Below, piece by piece: positions 34,860 to 44,429 of a stretch of DNA of 64,000 bases (position 1 is the first letter of the stretch; the number at the start of each line of letters is the position of its first letter). Source of the stretch: Colocasia esculenta (Eukaryota > Streptophyta > Magnoliopsida > Alismatales > Araceae). The position numbers were made by a program, and so were the translations under genes. The stretch spans positions 2,046,001 to 2,110,000 of the forward strand of contig JACBKR010001264.1 of NCBI GenBank assembly GCA_014218235.1, read 5' to 3'. The notes beneath the pieces were generated by a model that was not told the origin of the DNA, ran no database searches, and saw only the letters and a list, made by a program, of their open reading frames with translations.

Positions 34860-35460
34860 ATTTCTAAGCACCTCTACTATTCCTTGGCCCTTTTAGACCT
34901 TCTGTTATCGGCTAATATCCTCGGGTTCTTTCCGTCATTTCTCGACTTTCCTGAGTAGTTCTTGGGCATTTCCGTCATTGGTTGACTTTACCCAGACACT
35001 TTTGCCATTTCTTGACATTTTATATCTTTTCTGTCATTTCTTGACTTTCTCAGACATTTTTACCATTTCTTGGCTTTTCCGAGTAGTTCCAGGTATTTTC
35101 GTCATTTGTTGACTTTCCTTGGGTGCTTTTGCCATCCCTTGGCGTTCCTGAGTACTTCGGTCATTTATTGACTTTCTCAGGTGTCTTCGTCATTGATTGG
35201 CATGCTCAGACATTGTCGTCATTTCTTGGCTTTTCCGAGCTATTCCAAGTATTGCCGTCATCTATTGACTTCCCCAGATGCTTCTGTCATTTCTTGGCAT
35301 TCTATGTCTTTTCTGTCATTTTTTGACATTCTCAGACGTTTCTGCCATTTCTTGGCTTTTCCGAGCAGTATCAGGTATTTTCGTCATTTGTTGACTTCTC
35401 CAGATGCTTCACCATTTACTTCCATGGGTATATTTGTCATTTCTTGACTATCCCAAGACT
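34860..35460. repeat. Degenerate minisatellite: TTTCTGTCATTTCTTGAC
   Basis: The phrase (G)TCATTT(C/G)TTGACTTT followed by a variable spacer recurs about every 35-60 bp across 600 bp. All in one orientation. Confidence 0.7.
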
Positions 35461-35589
35461 TCGCCAGCTGTAAACCGGACTCAGGAGAGAGCACGTCGCT
35501 TCAGAGACGTGACGTGGGTCCCGCTCCACCGAGCCGTGTAAACTGCATGATCCTTATATAGTTTCTTCTTTTGAAAGGACTTTCTTGCA

Positions 35590-36470
35590 ATTTTTGAACT
35601 TTGACGGCATTTAGTTGACTTCCATGAAGTTCGAACATGGCTTGAATGATTTTCTCACAAGTGGGAGCACTTGTGCAATTTCCCCTTTCAAGGTCTTTGG
35701 GTTTGGGACCTTTCTAGGGACATTTCTACAATTTCTATTCTCCGGGGGTATTCTTGTAATCTTCCTAGACTATGATATTTCTGTAATTTTTTCTCTTGAA
35801 GATGTTTTGGTGATTTCTGCCCTTTTGAGGACATTTTTTTCACTTTTCACCCTTTGGAGGGTGTTTCTGTAATTTTGTCCTTTTAGATGGTATTTCTGCA
35901 ATTTTCCTTAATCCAGGGATATATTGGCAATTTTCCCTGGCACAAGAATTTTTCTGCAATTTTCGGACAACAGGAGGACTGATTTGCAATTTTCTGCCCT
36001 CCGGGGGTATTTCTGGAATTTTCCCTCAAACAGGGATATTTCAGGAATTTTCCCTTAACATGGGGGTATTTCTGAAATTTTCCCTCAAACAGGGATATTT
36101 CTGGAATTTTCTCTTAACATAGGGTATTTCTGGAATTTCCCCTCAAGCAAGGACATTTCTGGAATTTTCCCTTAACATGGGGGTGTTTCTGGAATTTCTC
36201 TTCAAACAGGGACATTTCTGAAATTTTCCCTTAACATGGGGACTGATTTTTAATTTTCTGCGCTCCGGGGACATTTTTGCAATTTTCTCAGACACAGGTA
36301 TATCTACAATTTCCAGAACTCTGGGGGGACATGATTTTCCCCTAAACAAGAGTATTTCTGCAATTTTTCTGTCATGGGGGTATTTCTGAAATTTCTCCTC
36401 AGACAGGGATATTTCTGGAATTTTCCCTTAACATGGAGACTGATTTGCAATTTTCGACGTGTGGAACATT
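35590..36470. repeat. Degenerate minisatellite: TTTCTGGAATTTTCCC
   Basis: Units of about 35-40 bp (GGGATATTTCTGGAATTTT, CCCTTAACATGGGG) dominate between 35880 and 36460; looser versions occur from 35590. All in one orientation. Confidence 0.75.
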
Positions 36471-36479
36471 GTGGTTCAT

Positions 36480-37220
36480 AACATGTCAATTTTCTAATTT
36501 CTTATAACTTTTGTTGATCTTTATGCAATTATACAAAGTTTTGGATATAATTGCAATTTCTGATTTCATGCACAACATAAGTCCAATAAAATATGTAAAT
36601 GGACAAACTAAGTGTTCTTTTCCCATGGGCTTTTTTACAAAAGGCCCATGAACATGGAAGAGGTGATGGGGAGCGAGAAGCTACATAATTGGTTTGGCCC
36701 ATTTGGAACCTATTTGGAGATTTTTTATTTTCTGTAATTTTTGGTGCAATTTTCGCACTTTTTTTAAGTCTAAGGGTAAAATTGTCCAAAATGGTCATAT
36801 TGGAGTCCAATTAGCTTTTTTTGAGTAATTTTCATTTCTTTATTTGAGTCAAGTCCAATTTGGGTAGGATTATGTATTTTTTTTCTTCTTTAGGTTTCTA
36901 ATATGATAAGTCTTATTAGGGATAGAAGTCTATCTTTAATTTGAAGTCTATTAGGATTGAGAATAGCCCAAACTTATGTAAACACACGTATTGCTCTATT
37001 TTGAGTTAGTTGATTGATTGAATTATTGAATGAAAGAAGAATTGTGCTTGTTCTCTGCGATGGAGAGAAAGGAGAAAGAAGCTTTGAGAAGAAGCTCCAC
37101 CCCATGGTGGTCCCTGCGAAAGGGAGGGCGCGAAGCCTACACCCCCACCTTTTATCCCCTCTCCGGTGAGACTCCGGCTATCCTCCCCTTCTTTTCCGCT
37201 GTTCCCCACTCTGTCCTGCA
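36480..37220 (+). repeat. Probable LTR 3' end of an unidentified plus-strand element
   Basis: The text around 36940-37220 resembles a plant LTR R-U5 region (short purine-rich leader, AGAGAAAGGAG) and ends GTCCTGCA at 37220, seven bases before a tRNA-iMet-like primer site. The 5' start of the LTR is not clear; the minisatellites at 34300-36470 may belong to it. Confidence 0.45.
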
Positions 37221-37227
37221 TCAATTT

Positions 37228-37239
37228 TGGTATTAGACC
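37228..37239 (+). other. Degenerate tRNA-iMet primer-binding site
   Basis: TGGTATTAGACC differs from TGGTATCAGAGC at two positions and follows a CA end. Confidence 0.45.
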
Positions 37240-38650
37240 AAAAACACGATCCCCGCTGCCCCTTCTCTTCTTCCTGCCTTCTTCTTCCAGTTTCATCGCC
37301 CCGTACCCGCTGTGCTTCGCACCAACTCGCCCCGCCTCCGTGGCCGCCCTGCCTTCTCTAGCCCCATGCAACCCAGCAGCACAGCCCGCCTGCGCAAAGC
37401 GTCGGCACCTTCCCCGGGCTCCTGCGCCACGTCGGCCAGTCGCCTGGCCTCCCCGCGACCACCTTCTCCAGCGCCACGCCCGCCCCGTGTTAACCCCTGG
37501 CCCGCCTTCGCCCTGGCCTCTTCAGCCCTGCGTCAGCCTTGCCTCGCAAGCGCACCCACCTCCGCCCTGCCCTCTCCCGCGCCGCGAACCAACCCTTGGC
37601 CAGCCTGTGTCCGCCTTCGCCCTGCCTCTGCCCTGGCCTCTTCCGCCCCGCGTTAGCCCATGCCAGCGCAAAGCTCCGGCGCTTTTTGCGCCTGCGCCCG
37701 CCTGCATCGCCCTGGCCTCCTCGCGAGCGCACCAGTGCCGCCTTCGCCTACGCCAGCGCAAAGCGTCGACGCCTTCACCCGCGCCTGCCCTCGCCCACGC
37801 CGGTGCCTTCTCTCGCACCTGCGCTTCCGCGTTAGCCCATGCCAGCGCAAAGCGCCGGCGACTTTTGCGCCTGCGCCCGCCTGCATCGCCCTGGCCTCCT
37901 CGCGAGCACATCAGTGCCGCCTTCGCCTATGCCAGCGCAAAGCGCTGACGCCTTCACCTGCGCCTGCCCTCGCCTACGTCGGTGCCTTCTCTCGCACCTG
38001 CGCCTGCCCTCGCCCTCGTTTGCTAGCACCAGCACCACCGCTAGCCAGTGCCTACGCTGACTTCGCCTGCACCGCCCCGCACCGCCTGCATCCGGGCTTA
38101 CCGGCCACCCCCGTCGCCTGAGCCCGCAACCGCCGCAGCTGTCTTCTCTCCCTTTCTCTGGCTTCTCTCTGCACAAGGTCAGAGAAAAGAGGGAGGAAGG
38201 AGGAAGCCGACTCCTTTAAAGTGGACTGGTCAAACCAAACCTGGTTAGGCCCAGACCCGGTTTGCTATAGTACCGGCCCGCTTCAATAACCGGGCGGTGC
38301 ACCAGCACTGTTATCGCACCACCAGCACAAAAGCTTTATTTGTGCTCCGATTCACGCCCCGCTTGCGCCGTTGTGATCATCTCGACAAATTCCAGTCACT
38401 CAGGGGCCACGCCTCACGGCAGTCCATCCAATTTCACATCAATTTGGGTAATCTCTTATATGTGCCACATGAATTTTAACTTTCTCGCCCTTCTACCAAA
38501 TGAGAAGCCGACAAAAATAATAGAGGTTCTTCCAAGCTCTCTTCTTTTAGAAACAAACAACAGAGGCTCCTCCAAGCTTCCAAAGCCTCCAAGTCTTCAA
38601 GTTTTCCCTTCCAGATTTCAGAACATCCCCAAACTTGGTTGATGTCCCTT
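37240..38650. other. GC-rich leader-like region without a gene
   Basis: 37240-38150 is C-rich, and open frames exist on both strands at once (260 plus, 129 minus), which is a composition effect. Proteins would be Ala/Pro/Arg-rich repeats with no domain. 38150-38650 is ordinary sequence with no recognised feature. Confidence 0.6.
37650..38010. repeat. 179-bp tandem duplication
   Basis: GCGTTAGCCCATGCCAGCGC begins at 37650 and again at 37829, and the following sequence matches closely up to about 38010. A looser third version may precede it (from about 37560). Confidence 0.8.
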
Positions 38651-39104
38651 TTTATTATTATTTTTAATTTCTGGTCACCAGAGTCTTCATCGCAACAGCG
38701 CAAGCAGGCCTTGCTTTGTTTCTTTCTTTAAAGTTTCTGCATGATCAGGCTTCCAAATTCCTCTTTTAAATCCTCTTAAAATGCAGTATGGGGCACCTCT
38801 GTTGACGTACAACGGTACAAGAGCAGCGGACAACAGCAAGGAAGTAGCAGCGGAGCAACACAAGAAGAAGTTCTCAATTTTCCGAACTTGACAGATTTTC
38901 CCCTTTAAAACTTGGCGGATCTCATTTTCTCTGACATTGGTCTCCTTTTATAGGAGATTGGGTGGGGGGTGGACACCCACCGGGGAAAAACTCCACCAGG
39001 GGCATGGACATTACCGGAGTATCACATTGAATGGCATTAAATGCCCCCATTTTCTTTCCTTATTTACTTATTTATTTAGGAAGGAGAGAGAGGAGAAGGG
39101 GGTC

Positions 39105-39242
39105 GGTGGGAGTCCCACCGGGAACTCCCCACTGGTGGGTCCCACCGGTGAGCCCTGGTGGGAGGTCCCACTGGGCTGTGGTTCCCGGTGGGGCTCCCAC
39201 CGGGCCACAGTCCACCTTGGGGTGGACTCCCGGTGGGATTTC
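39105..39242. repeat. Array of CCCACCGG / CCGGTGGG motifs
   Basis: In about 135 bp the octamer and its complement, with minor variants, occur about ten times in alternating orientation, giving many possible short stems. Confidence 0.75.
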
Positions 39243-39945
39243 CTTTTTTGGGATTTAGGATTTCTGGGAATTTAGATATTTCAGGAATTTTCTGAGTTTT
39301 GGTAATATCTGAAAACTGGATATTTCAAATATTTTTGGATCTTGAGAATTTCTGGAGATTTGGATATTTCTGGAAATATGGTATTTTCTGGAAATATGGA
39401 TTTTTCATGGTTTTTGGGTTTTGGGGATTTCTGAATTACTGGAAATGGGATATTTCAAGGATTTCTGGGGTTTCAGGATTTCTGAAATTTTGGTTTTTTT
39501 TTTTTGGGATTTGATATTTCTGGATTTTCTGGGTTTTGGGGATTTCTGGAATTTCAGAAATGAGGAATGTTAGAGATTTTTGAATTTTCAGATATATTCT
39601 GGAAAATATGGTATTTCTGGAAACCACAGAAATGGGCTATTTGAGGGATTTTAGGTTATCAAAGGTTTCTGAAAATTGTGGCAATGAGGTATTAAACTTT
39701 GAAATTTCAGAAAATTGGATTTTTGGGTTCTGAAAATTCCCGATATTTCAGGAAAATGGGTTTTGAGTTCTGAAAATTCAAGAAATTGGGTAATGAGGGT
39801 TTTCAGATTTTCTGGAAGTGTGAATATTTCAGGAATTTCTTGTTTTGTATATTCCTGGAATTTTGGTTTTCAGAAATTTCGAAAACTCTGAAATTTCTGA
39901 TAATTCCTGGAAACTTGATGTTTTCAAGAATTTTGAAAATTTGTG
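39243..39945. repeat. Degenerate array: GGATATTTCTGGAAATTT
   Basis: The phrase (G)GATTTCTGGAA(A/T)TT recurs about every 20-45 bp for 700 bp. It shares the core TTTCTGGAATTT with the array at 35590-36470. Confidence 0.7.
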
Positions 39946-40343
39946 GGCTGTTTTTGACCTTTTTTGCTCTTATCATATGGCCATTGCTTTATCTTATTTT
40001 TGACCATGATTGGCAAATTTGTCCATATATAATTTCTTTATCACCAAAATATTCCAAAAAATTTGGTGAATATTTTTGGTGTCAACATTCAGCTACGGCA
40101 GAAAGAAAAGTAATCATGACCAAATGACAAAATAAGTGTGAGAGAGCCCGAAGAGTCGAAGCCGAAGCGCAAGAGCATGAAAGATCAGATCGCCTCGCAA
40201 ATAGTGCAAAATAGCGCCCGAGAGAGAGAGAGAGAATGCCCAAAAATTGGTAGGAGGGGGGGAGAACTCAACACTTGAGTTTGGAGCATAATGGGGGCCT
40301 TTGGGGGGTTTATATAGACCCCAAGACCTCCAAAGGCCAAAAA

Positions 40344-40411
40344 TAGCCGTTTCTGGCCGTTGGGGAGCGCCCCCAACGGCTAGAAACGGCTAGTTTTTTG
40401 AACTAGCCGTT
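40344..40411. repeat. Hairpin cluster around AACGGCTAG
   Basis: Two 22-base arms, 40344-40365 and 40371-40392, pair with one mismatch around a 5-base loop. Overlapping it, AACGGCTAGTT (40385-40395) pairs perfectly with 40401-40411. The two stems compete for the same bases. A TATA-like TTTATATAG lies upstream (about 40310). Confidence 0.75.
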
Positions 40412-40414
40412 GAG

Positions 40415-40601
40415 CCAGATCGGCCCGGTCCGGCCCGATCTGCGGCGGATCGGGCCGGGCTCGGCGAGCCCGCCGAGCCCAGCTGAGCCGGGCCGATCCG
40501 CGCGCAGGGTCCGGCTGGGTTACCCCGGCTCGGATCGGGAGGGCCAAAACCGAGCCAACTCGGCCGATCCGATCCCGATCCGGCCGAGTTTTTGAACCTT
40601 G
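40415..40601. mobile_element. Probable third CGGATC-motif MITE
   Basis: It is built of GATCGG/CCGATC motifs like the MITEs at 33473 and 44993, and its right end TTTGAACCTTG matches the end of the 33473 element (CGAACCTTG). The left end and target duplication (expected CCTTATAG) were not found, so it may be truncated. Confidence 0.5.
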
Positions 40602-40882
40602 CCTTATAGTATACTCGTCATTGTCTGAACTTAATGAGATGCCCATAAAACACCTGATCTTCGGTATTGTGCAGATGTCAGGGTGTGACGTGGAGTCCGA
40701 TACTTGTCGTTCACTCTCCATAAGAGTAACCCGTAGAAATGATCGAAATGACTGCACATTGAAGTCTAATAAAGGTAAAAATTGACCTTAGTAAGTCAGA
40801 AACTAAAAAGAAGAGGTGGAGTTTCTTTTTCTAATAATGGTTATTTATTTGAGTTTTTCTTTGACAATGCTATGTTTTTCAG

Positions 40883-41059
40883 GCCTGGATGGTGGCCACC
40901 TTTCCCCAGGAAGAATTCCTCAAGATCCTCTGAGGATGATCTGGAGAAAGGGTTTTATACGCCTGGTTTTCATCTCCGGCATAGTCTGGATGCTGCTCAT
41001 TCTTGTTGCATTATTGTTTCATGTCTGCTCATGTCACTCCTCTATGAATTTCCTTTCAG
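40883..41059 (+). pseudogene. Isolated exon for a type II membrane anchor
   Basis: 177 bp between TTTTTCAG and GTATGCTC. It encodes LDGGHLSPGRIPQDPLRM, then IWRKGFIRLVF and a strongly hydrophobic stretch ISGIVWMLLILVALLFHV. The basic residues just before the membrane segment suggest a type II (Golgi glycosyltransferase-like) anchor. I cannot name the family. No neighbouring exon was identified within about 800 bp on either side, so it is either an exon of a gene with TE-filled introns or a captured fragment. Confidence 0.5.
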
Positions 41060-41399
41060 GTATGCTCTCCCTTTTTTGCCTTTCTTAGAGAGGAGAAAAA
41101 ATGTTGCACATGCTCTTGTTATCAATATAGTGCTGATAGTTGTATTGAACATTTAAATTCCATCATTTCTGCCCATGATTTTTGAAAAAGTTTTGATCAT
41201 TAATTGGGTTGAGTATATAGTTTGAAACTTCACTTCAAGGTTTCTTGGAGTGCATTTATTAGTTTACCATTCGATTAGCTGCTATTGGTTTTCTGGTTAT
41301 GGCTATTTGTGATGACACTACCACCTGCCATCATAACATCAGCAAATTTACTAGCAAAGACAAAGCAAATGTAGACATTAATTCTCATCTTAGAGAAAT

Positions 41400-41724
41400 C
41401 TTAGGTATTGATTTCATATTCTGTTCTTTGGCTTTATAACATTCTATGGAGAGGGTCCATCTTTTCAAAATCCAAGTCCTAAGTAGCGTAAGTGCTTTTT
41501 TAAATTTTCTCTGGGGAAAAAGAAGCAGAGATATTCTTGATGATCCAGAGATACCTTGACTGTATGTCAAATGCTAGGGACTAGCTGCTATAGGAACTAA
41601 AAAAGCGGAACATCTTGGGGAGTAGGCAGCTATCTAATATTAGGTAAGGAGTAACTGCGTGTCGTTCATCTCTGCTTGGATATATTTCACCAAATTTGAG
41701 ATCTATGCTTTCTATGGAAAAATG
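41400..41724 (+). pseudogene. Possible LINE ORF2 fragment
   Basis: A frame reading VHLFKIQVLSSVSAFLNFLWGKR resembles the region after the RT domain in plant L1 ORF2. The rest of the segment has many stops. Weak. Confidence 0.3.
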
Positions 41725-42044
41725 TGGTGGGGACACTAGGGCCCGAGCCCGATTTGATCCCGCGTACGTGTACCGCCGTCGGGGCATGACGCCCGTCTCG
41801 CCCGTTTCGTTATGGTTGGGCGAGGAGCCCCTAGATATTAGTTAGTTTTACTTTTGGGCCACTCTTTTGGACTATTTAGGCCCATTTAGGTGATGTGTAT
41901 ATTTTATGTTTTGTGTGGTTCATTGGACCAACTTTTGGGGAGAGGCCTAGCTCCCTCTTGTCTAGGCCTTGGGACTTCTATCCCCTATATGTATGGGCTG
42001 ACACCCTCCCATCTATGCAATGCAGAAAATTTGACAGAAATAGA

Positions 42045-42830
42045 TTTGCTCTCTCTCTCTCCCGGATTTCCTCCTCCCTTCTACTGCACTTCGTCTTCCT
42101 CCTCTGCACCTCCCTCTCCCCCTGCGTTCTCTCTCCCTCACTCTTCCCTGCTGCTACGCCCCCCCATCTCAGACCCCTCCTCTCTCTTCCCCGCCGCGGA
42201 CCCCCCTGCTCCCTGCGCCGCCCCTCCCTCTCTTCCACCCCACTCCGGCCGCGCCCCCCCTGCTCTCTCCCCCTCTCTCCTGTCTCGCTCTCTCTCCCTC
42301 TCGTCCGCCTCTCTCTCTCTCCCGGGCTCTTCCCCCCCCTCTCGAAGTCTCTCCCTCCTCCCCTCTCACGCCACCTTTCTCCCTCCCTCTCTTTCTCTCT
42401 CCCGTCGGCTCTCTCTCTCTCTTCCGGCGCCGCCGCGCCACCTTCCCCGCCAGGCCGCACCACCCCCTGCTCCCTGCGGCCCCCTCTCTCTCTCTCCCTC
42501 TCTCTCCGCGCGTCTCCCTCTCTCTCCCTCCCTCGCGCTGCCACCCACCCCGCGCCCCTCTCCCTCTCTCACTCGCGCCGTTCCCCCTCTCCCTCTCACT
42601 CGCGCCGCCCCCCCCCCTCACTCTCTCTCCCGTCGCTTACTCTCTCTCCCTCCAGCCGCCTCTCTCCCTCTCGCGCAGCTCTCTCTCTCCCCCAGTTGCA
42701 CTCTCTCTCTCTCCCGGCTCCCTCTCTCTCTCTCTCTCTCACGCCACTGCCGCACCCTCTCTCTCCTCTGCGCCCCCTCTCTCTCGCCCCTCCTCTCCAC
42801 GCCACCTCCTCTCCCTCTCTCTTCCCCTCG
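42045..42830. repeat. CT-rich low-complexity block, copy 1
   Basis: Long run of CTCTCT and CCC with few stops on either strand, producing Ser/Leu/Pro-rich or Arg/Glu-rich open frames of up to 424 residues. These are not genes. Counterpart at 47312-48115. Confidence 0.85.
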
Positions 42831-43212
42831 CAGCGACAGCCCAGCCGCGGCGCCCCAGCCCAGCCGCGACGCCCCAGCCCTGCCGCGGCGCCATCTCCGC
42901 GCCCCGTTGCCGCTGCGACGTCGTCACCCCGCCGCGTGGAAGAACATGCTCCGTGCAGACGCTCAAGACGAAGCAGCGCGTGTGCACCTCTACCCGCCGT
43001 TCTACCCGCACGAGTTCCAGCAGCCACGTCGCCTGCGGACACCCCCGCGTCAACCGCCACGTCGACGGTTGTCTCGCCCCCGCGCAGCCGCCCCTTGGAA
43101 CCAATCGTCGTTGCGTTCGCAGCAATGACGTTGGGGTTGACGGACGATGACGGACGCCGCCACAGTTAGCCGCTGCGACTACCACAGTGCACCCGCGGGC
43201 CCGCCACCCGAC

Positions 43213-43335
43213 CGAGGCTTCCCCGAGTTCCCCTAGTGCCTTTTACCCCTCTGCGAAGGGTGGGCCATTCTGTTGCCTCCCCGGGTTCCCCCAGTGCCCT
43301 TTACCCCTCTGCGAAGGGTGGGCCATTCTGTTGTA
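43213..43335. repeat. 55-60 bp tandem duplication
   Basis: CCCCGAGTTCCCCTAGTGCC...GGGCCATTCTGTTG is followed at once by a second copy. Also present in copy 2 (about 48505-48625). Confidence 0.8.
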
Positions 43336-44429
43336 CTCCTCTTTTCCTTACCCCTTGGACTCGGTCGCCGGGCGTTCTTCTTCCACGCAGCCGCGTGGTG
43401 GTACGTGCTCACCCCTCTCCCTTGTTGCTCTTTTAGTATTCGGTTTTATTTGCCGCCGGTGTGAGGTAGGACATCTAGCCCGAGACATTCGTCACTGCCG
43501 GGCAATGTGAGTGCGAGGACCCAAGTTCCGACGGCTCAAGCGAGCTTGTTGGTAGCCTACACCCTAGACGGCGGTAGTTCCCCAACTACCCACGGTCCCT
43601 CGTTCCCGCTGCGAAGGGACGGACCTCGGACGTAGCTTCTGTTTAGGACGTGTCTCGTTCACTCTACTTCGTACGTTTGTGTGCGCTTACGTCAATTAGT
43701 CATGTTCGTCGCTGATCTCTCTATTAGGTCGTGTTGGTTGCGTCACCCGTAGATCCGTCCCGCTCAAAATGGTTTACAACTAGATGCTAGAATGGACATG
43801 CCGGGTCAGTTTACTGCTTTTCGGTAGATAATTAAGTTATTGTACAATTTACTTTTAAGCCATTAACAGATGTAATTCTTGCTGTTTATTTGTCTAATTT
43901 TCTTTATAGACAGACAGGGGGAGCTTCTGATGTGGCTCGCCTTGGGGGATCCTCCACCCCTGCTCCTCTCTGGCAGTGGATGTCTCTGCCAGGCTCAGTG
44001 GCCGGCGAGGTGCTGTCTCCCATATCACTGCAGGGAGGAAGGATTGCTTGGCGCTGGTGGTGGTGCCCTGCCTGATGTGGGGGGTGGGCCTAGTCTCTAG
44101 GTGATGCATCAAAGGGACCTGAAGATGGTGGTGGATGTTGGGATATAAAGCTGATTTCAGGGAAGGAGATGGCTGTTGTTGCACAGGAGGGGGTAGACAA
44201 TCAGGGGGCAAATTGGGGTGAGGAGATAAAAGGAATGTTGAAGCGTGTGCATTGAACAAATGAGGGAGGTCACAGAATGGGTTTCTTTCTTACTGGTTGA
44301 GAAGGACATCAAAGGGGTATTTAGTAAAGTCAACAAGAGATGGGGTATGAGTATTTTTTTCGGACGGGGGAGATGTCATAGGTGAGGGCAAGGAGAGGAG
44401 GTGAGGAGGAGGGTCGTCGCTTCTTCCCA

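Larger units (their letters stand above)
38800..40087 (-). mobile_element. Candidate solo LTR (TGTTGAC...GTCAACA)
   Basis: The segment opens TGTTGACG at 38800 and closes GGTGTCAACA at 40087, a perfect 7-bp inverted end as in many plant LTRs. Read on the minus strand the start TGTTGACACCAAAA is typical. The flanks ACCTC and TTCAG do not match, so there is no confirmed target duplication. The inside holds the CCACCGG array and the TTTCTGGAAAT array. It could also be one LTR of a broken element. Confidence 0.4.

Noticed and set aside
37166..37948. 260-residue plus-strand frame
   Set aside because: C-rich and partly a 179-bp tandem repeat; equal-length frames exist on the other strand; no domain.
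41890..43169. Long plus-strand frames (412 and 424 residues) and their counterparts in copy 2 and on the minus strand
   Set aside because: Composed of CT-rich low-complexity sequence; open in several frames on both strands at once; Ser/Leu/Pro or Arg/Glu runs with no domain.
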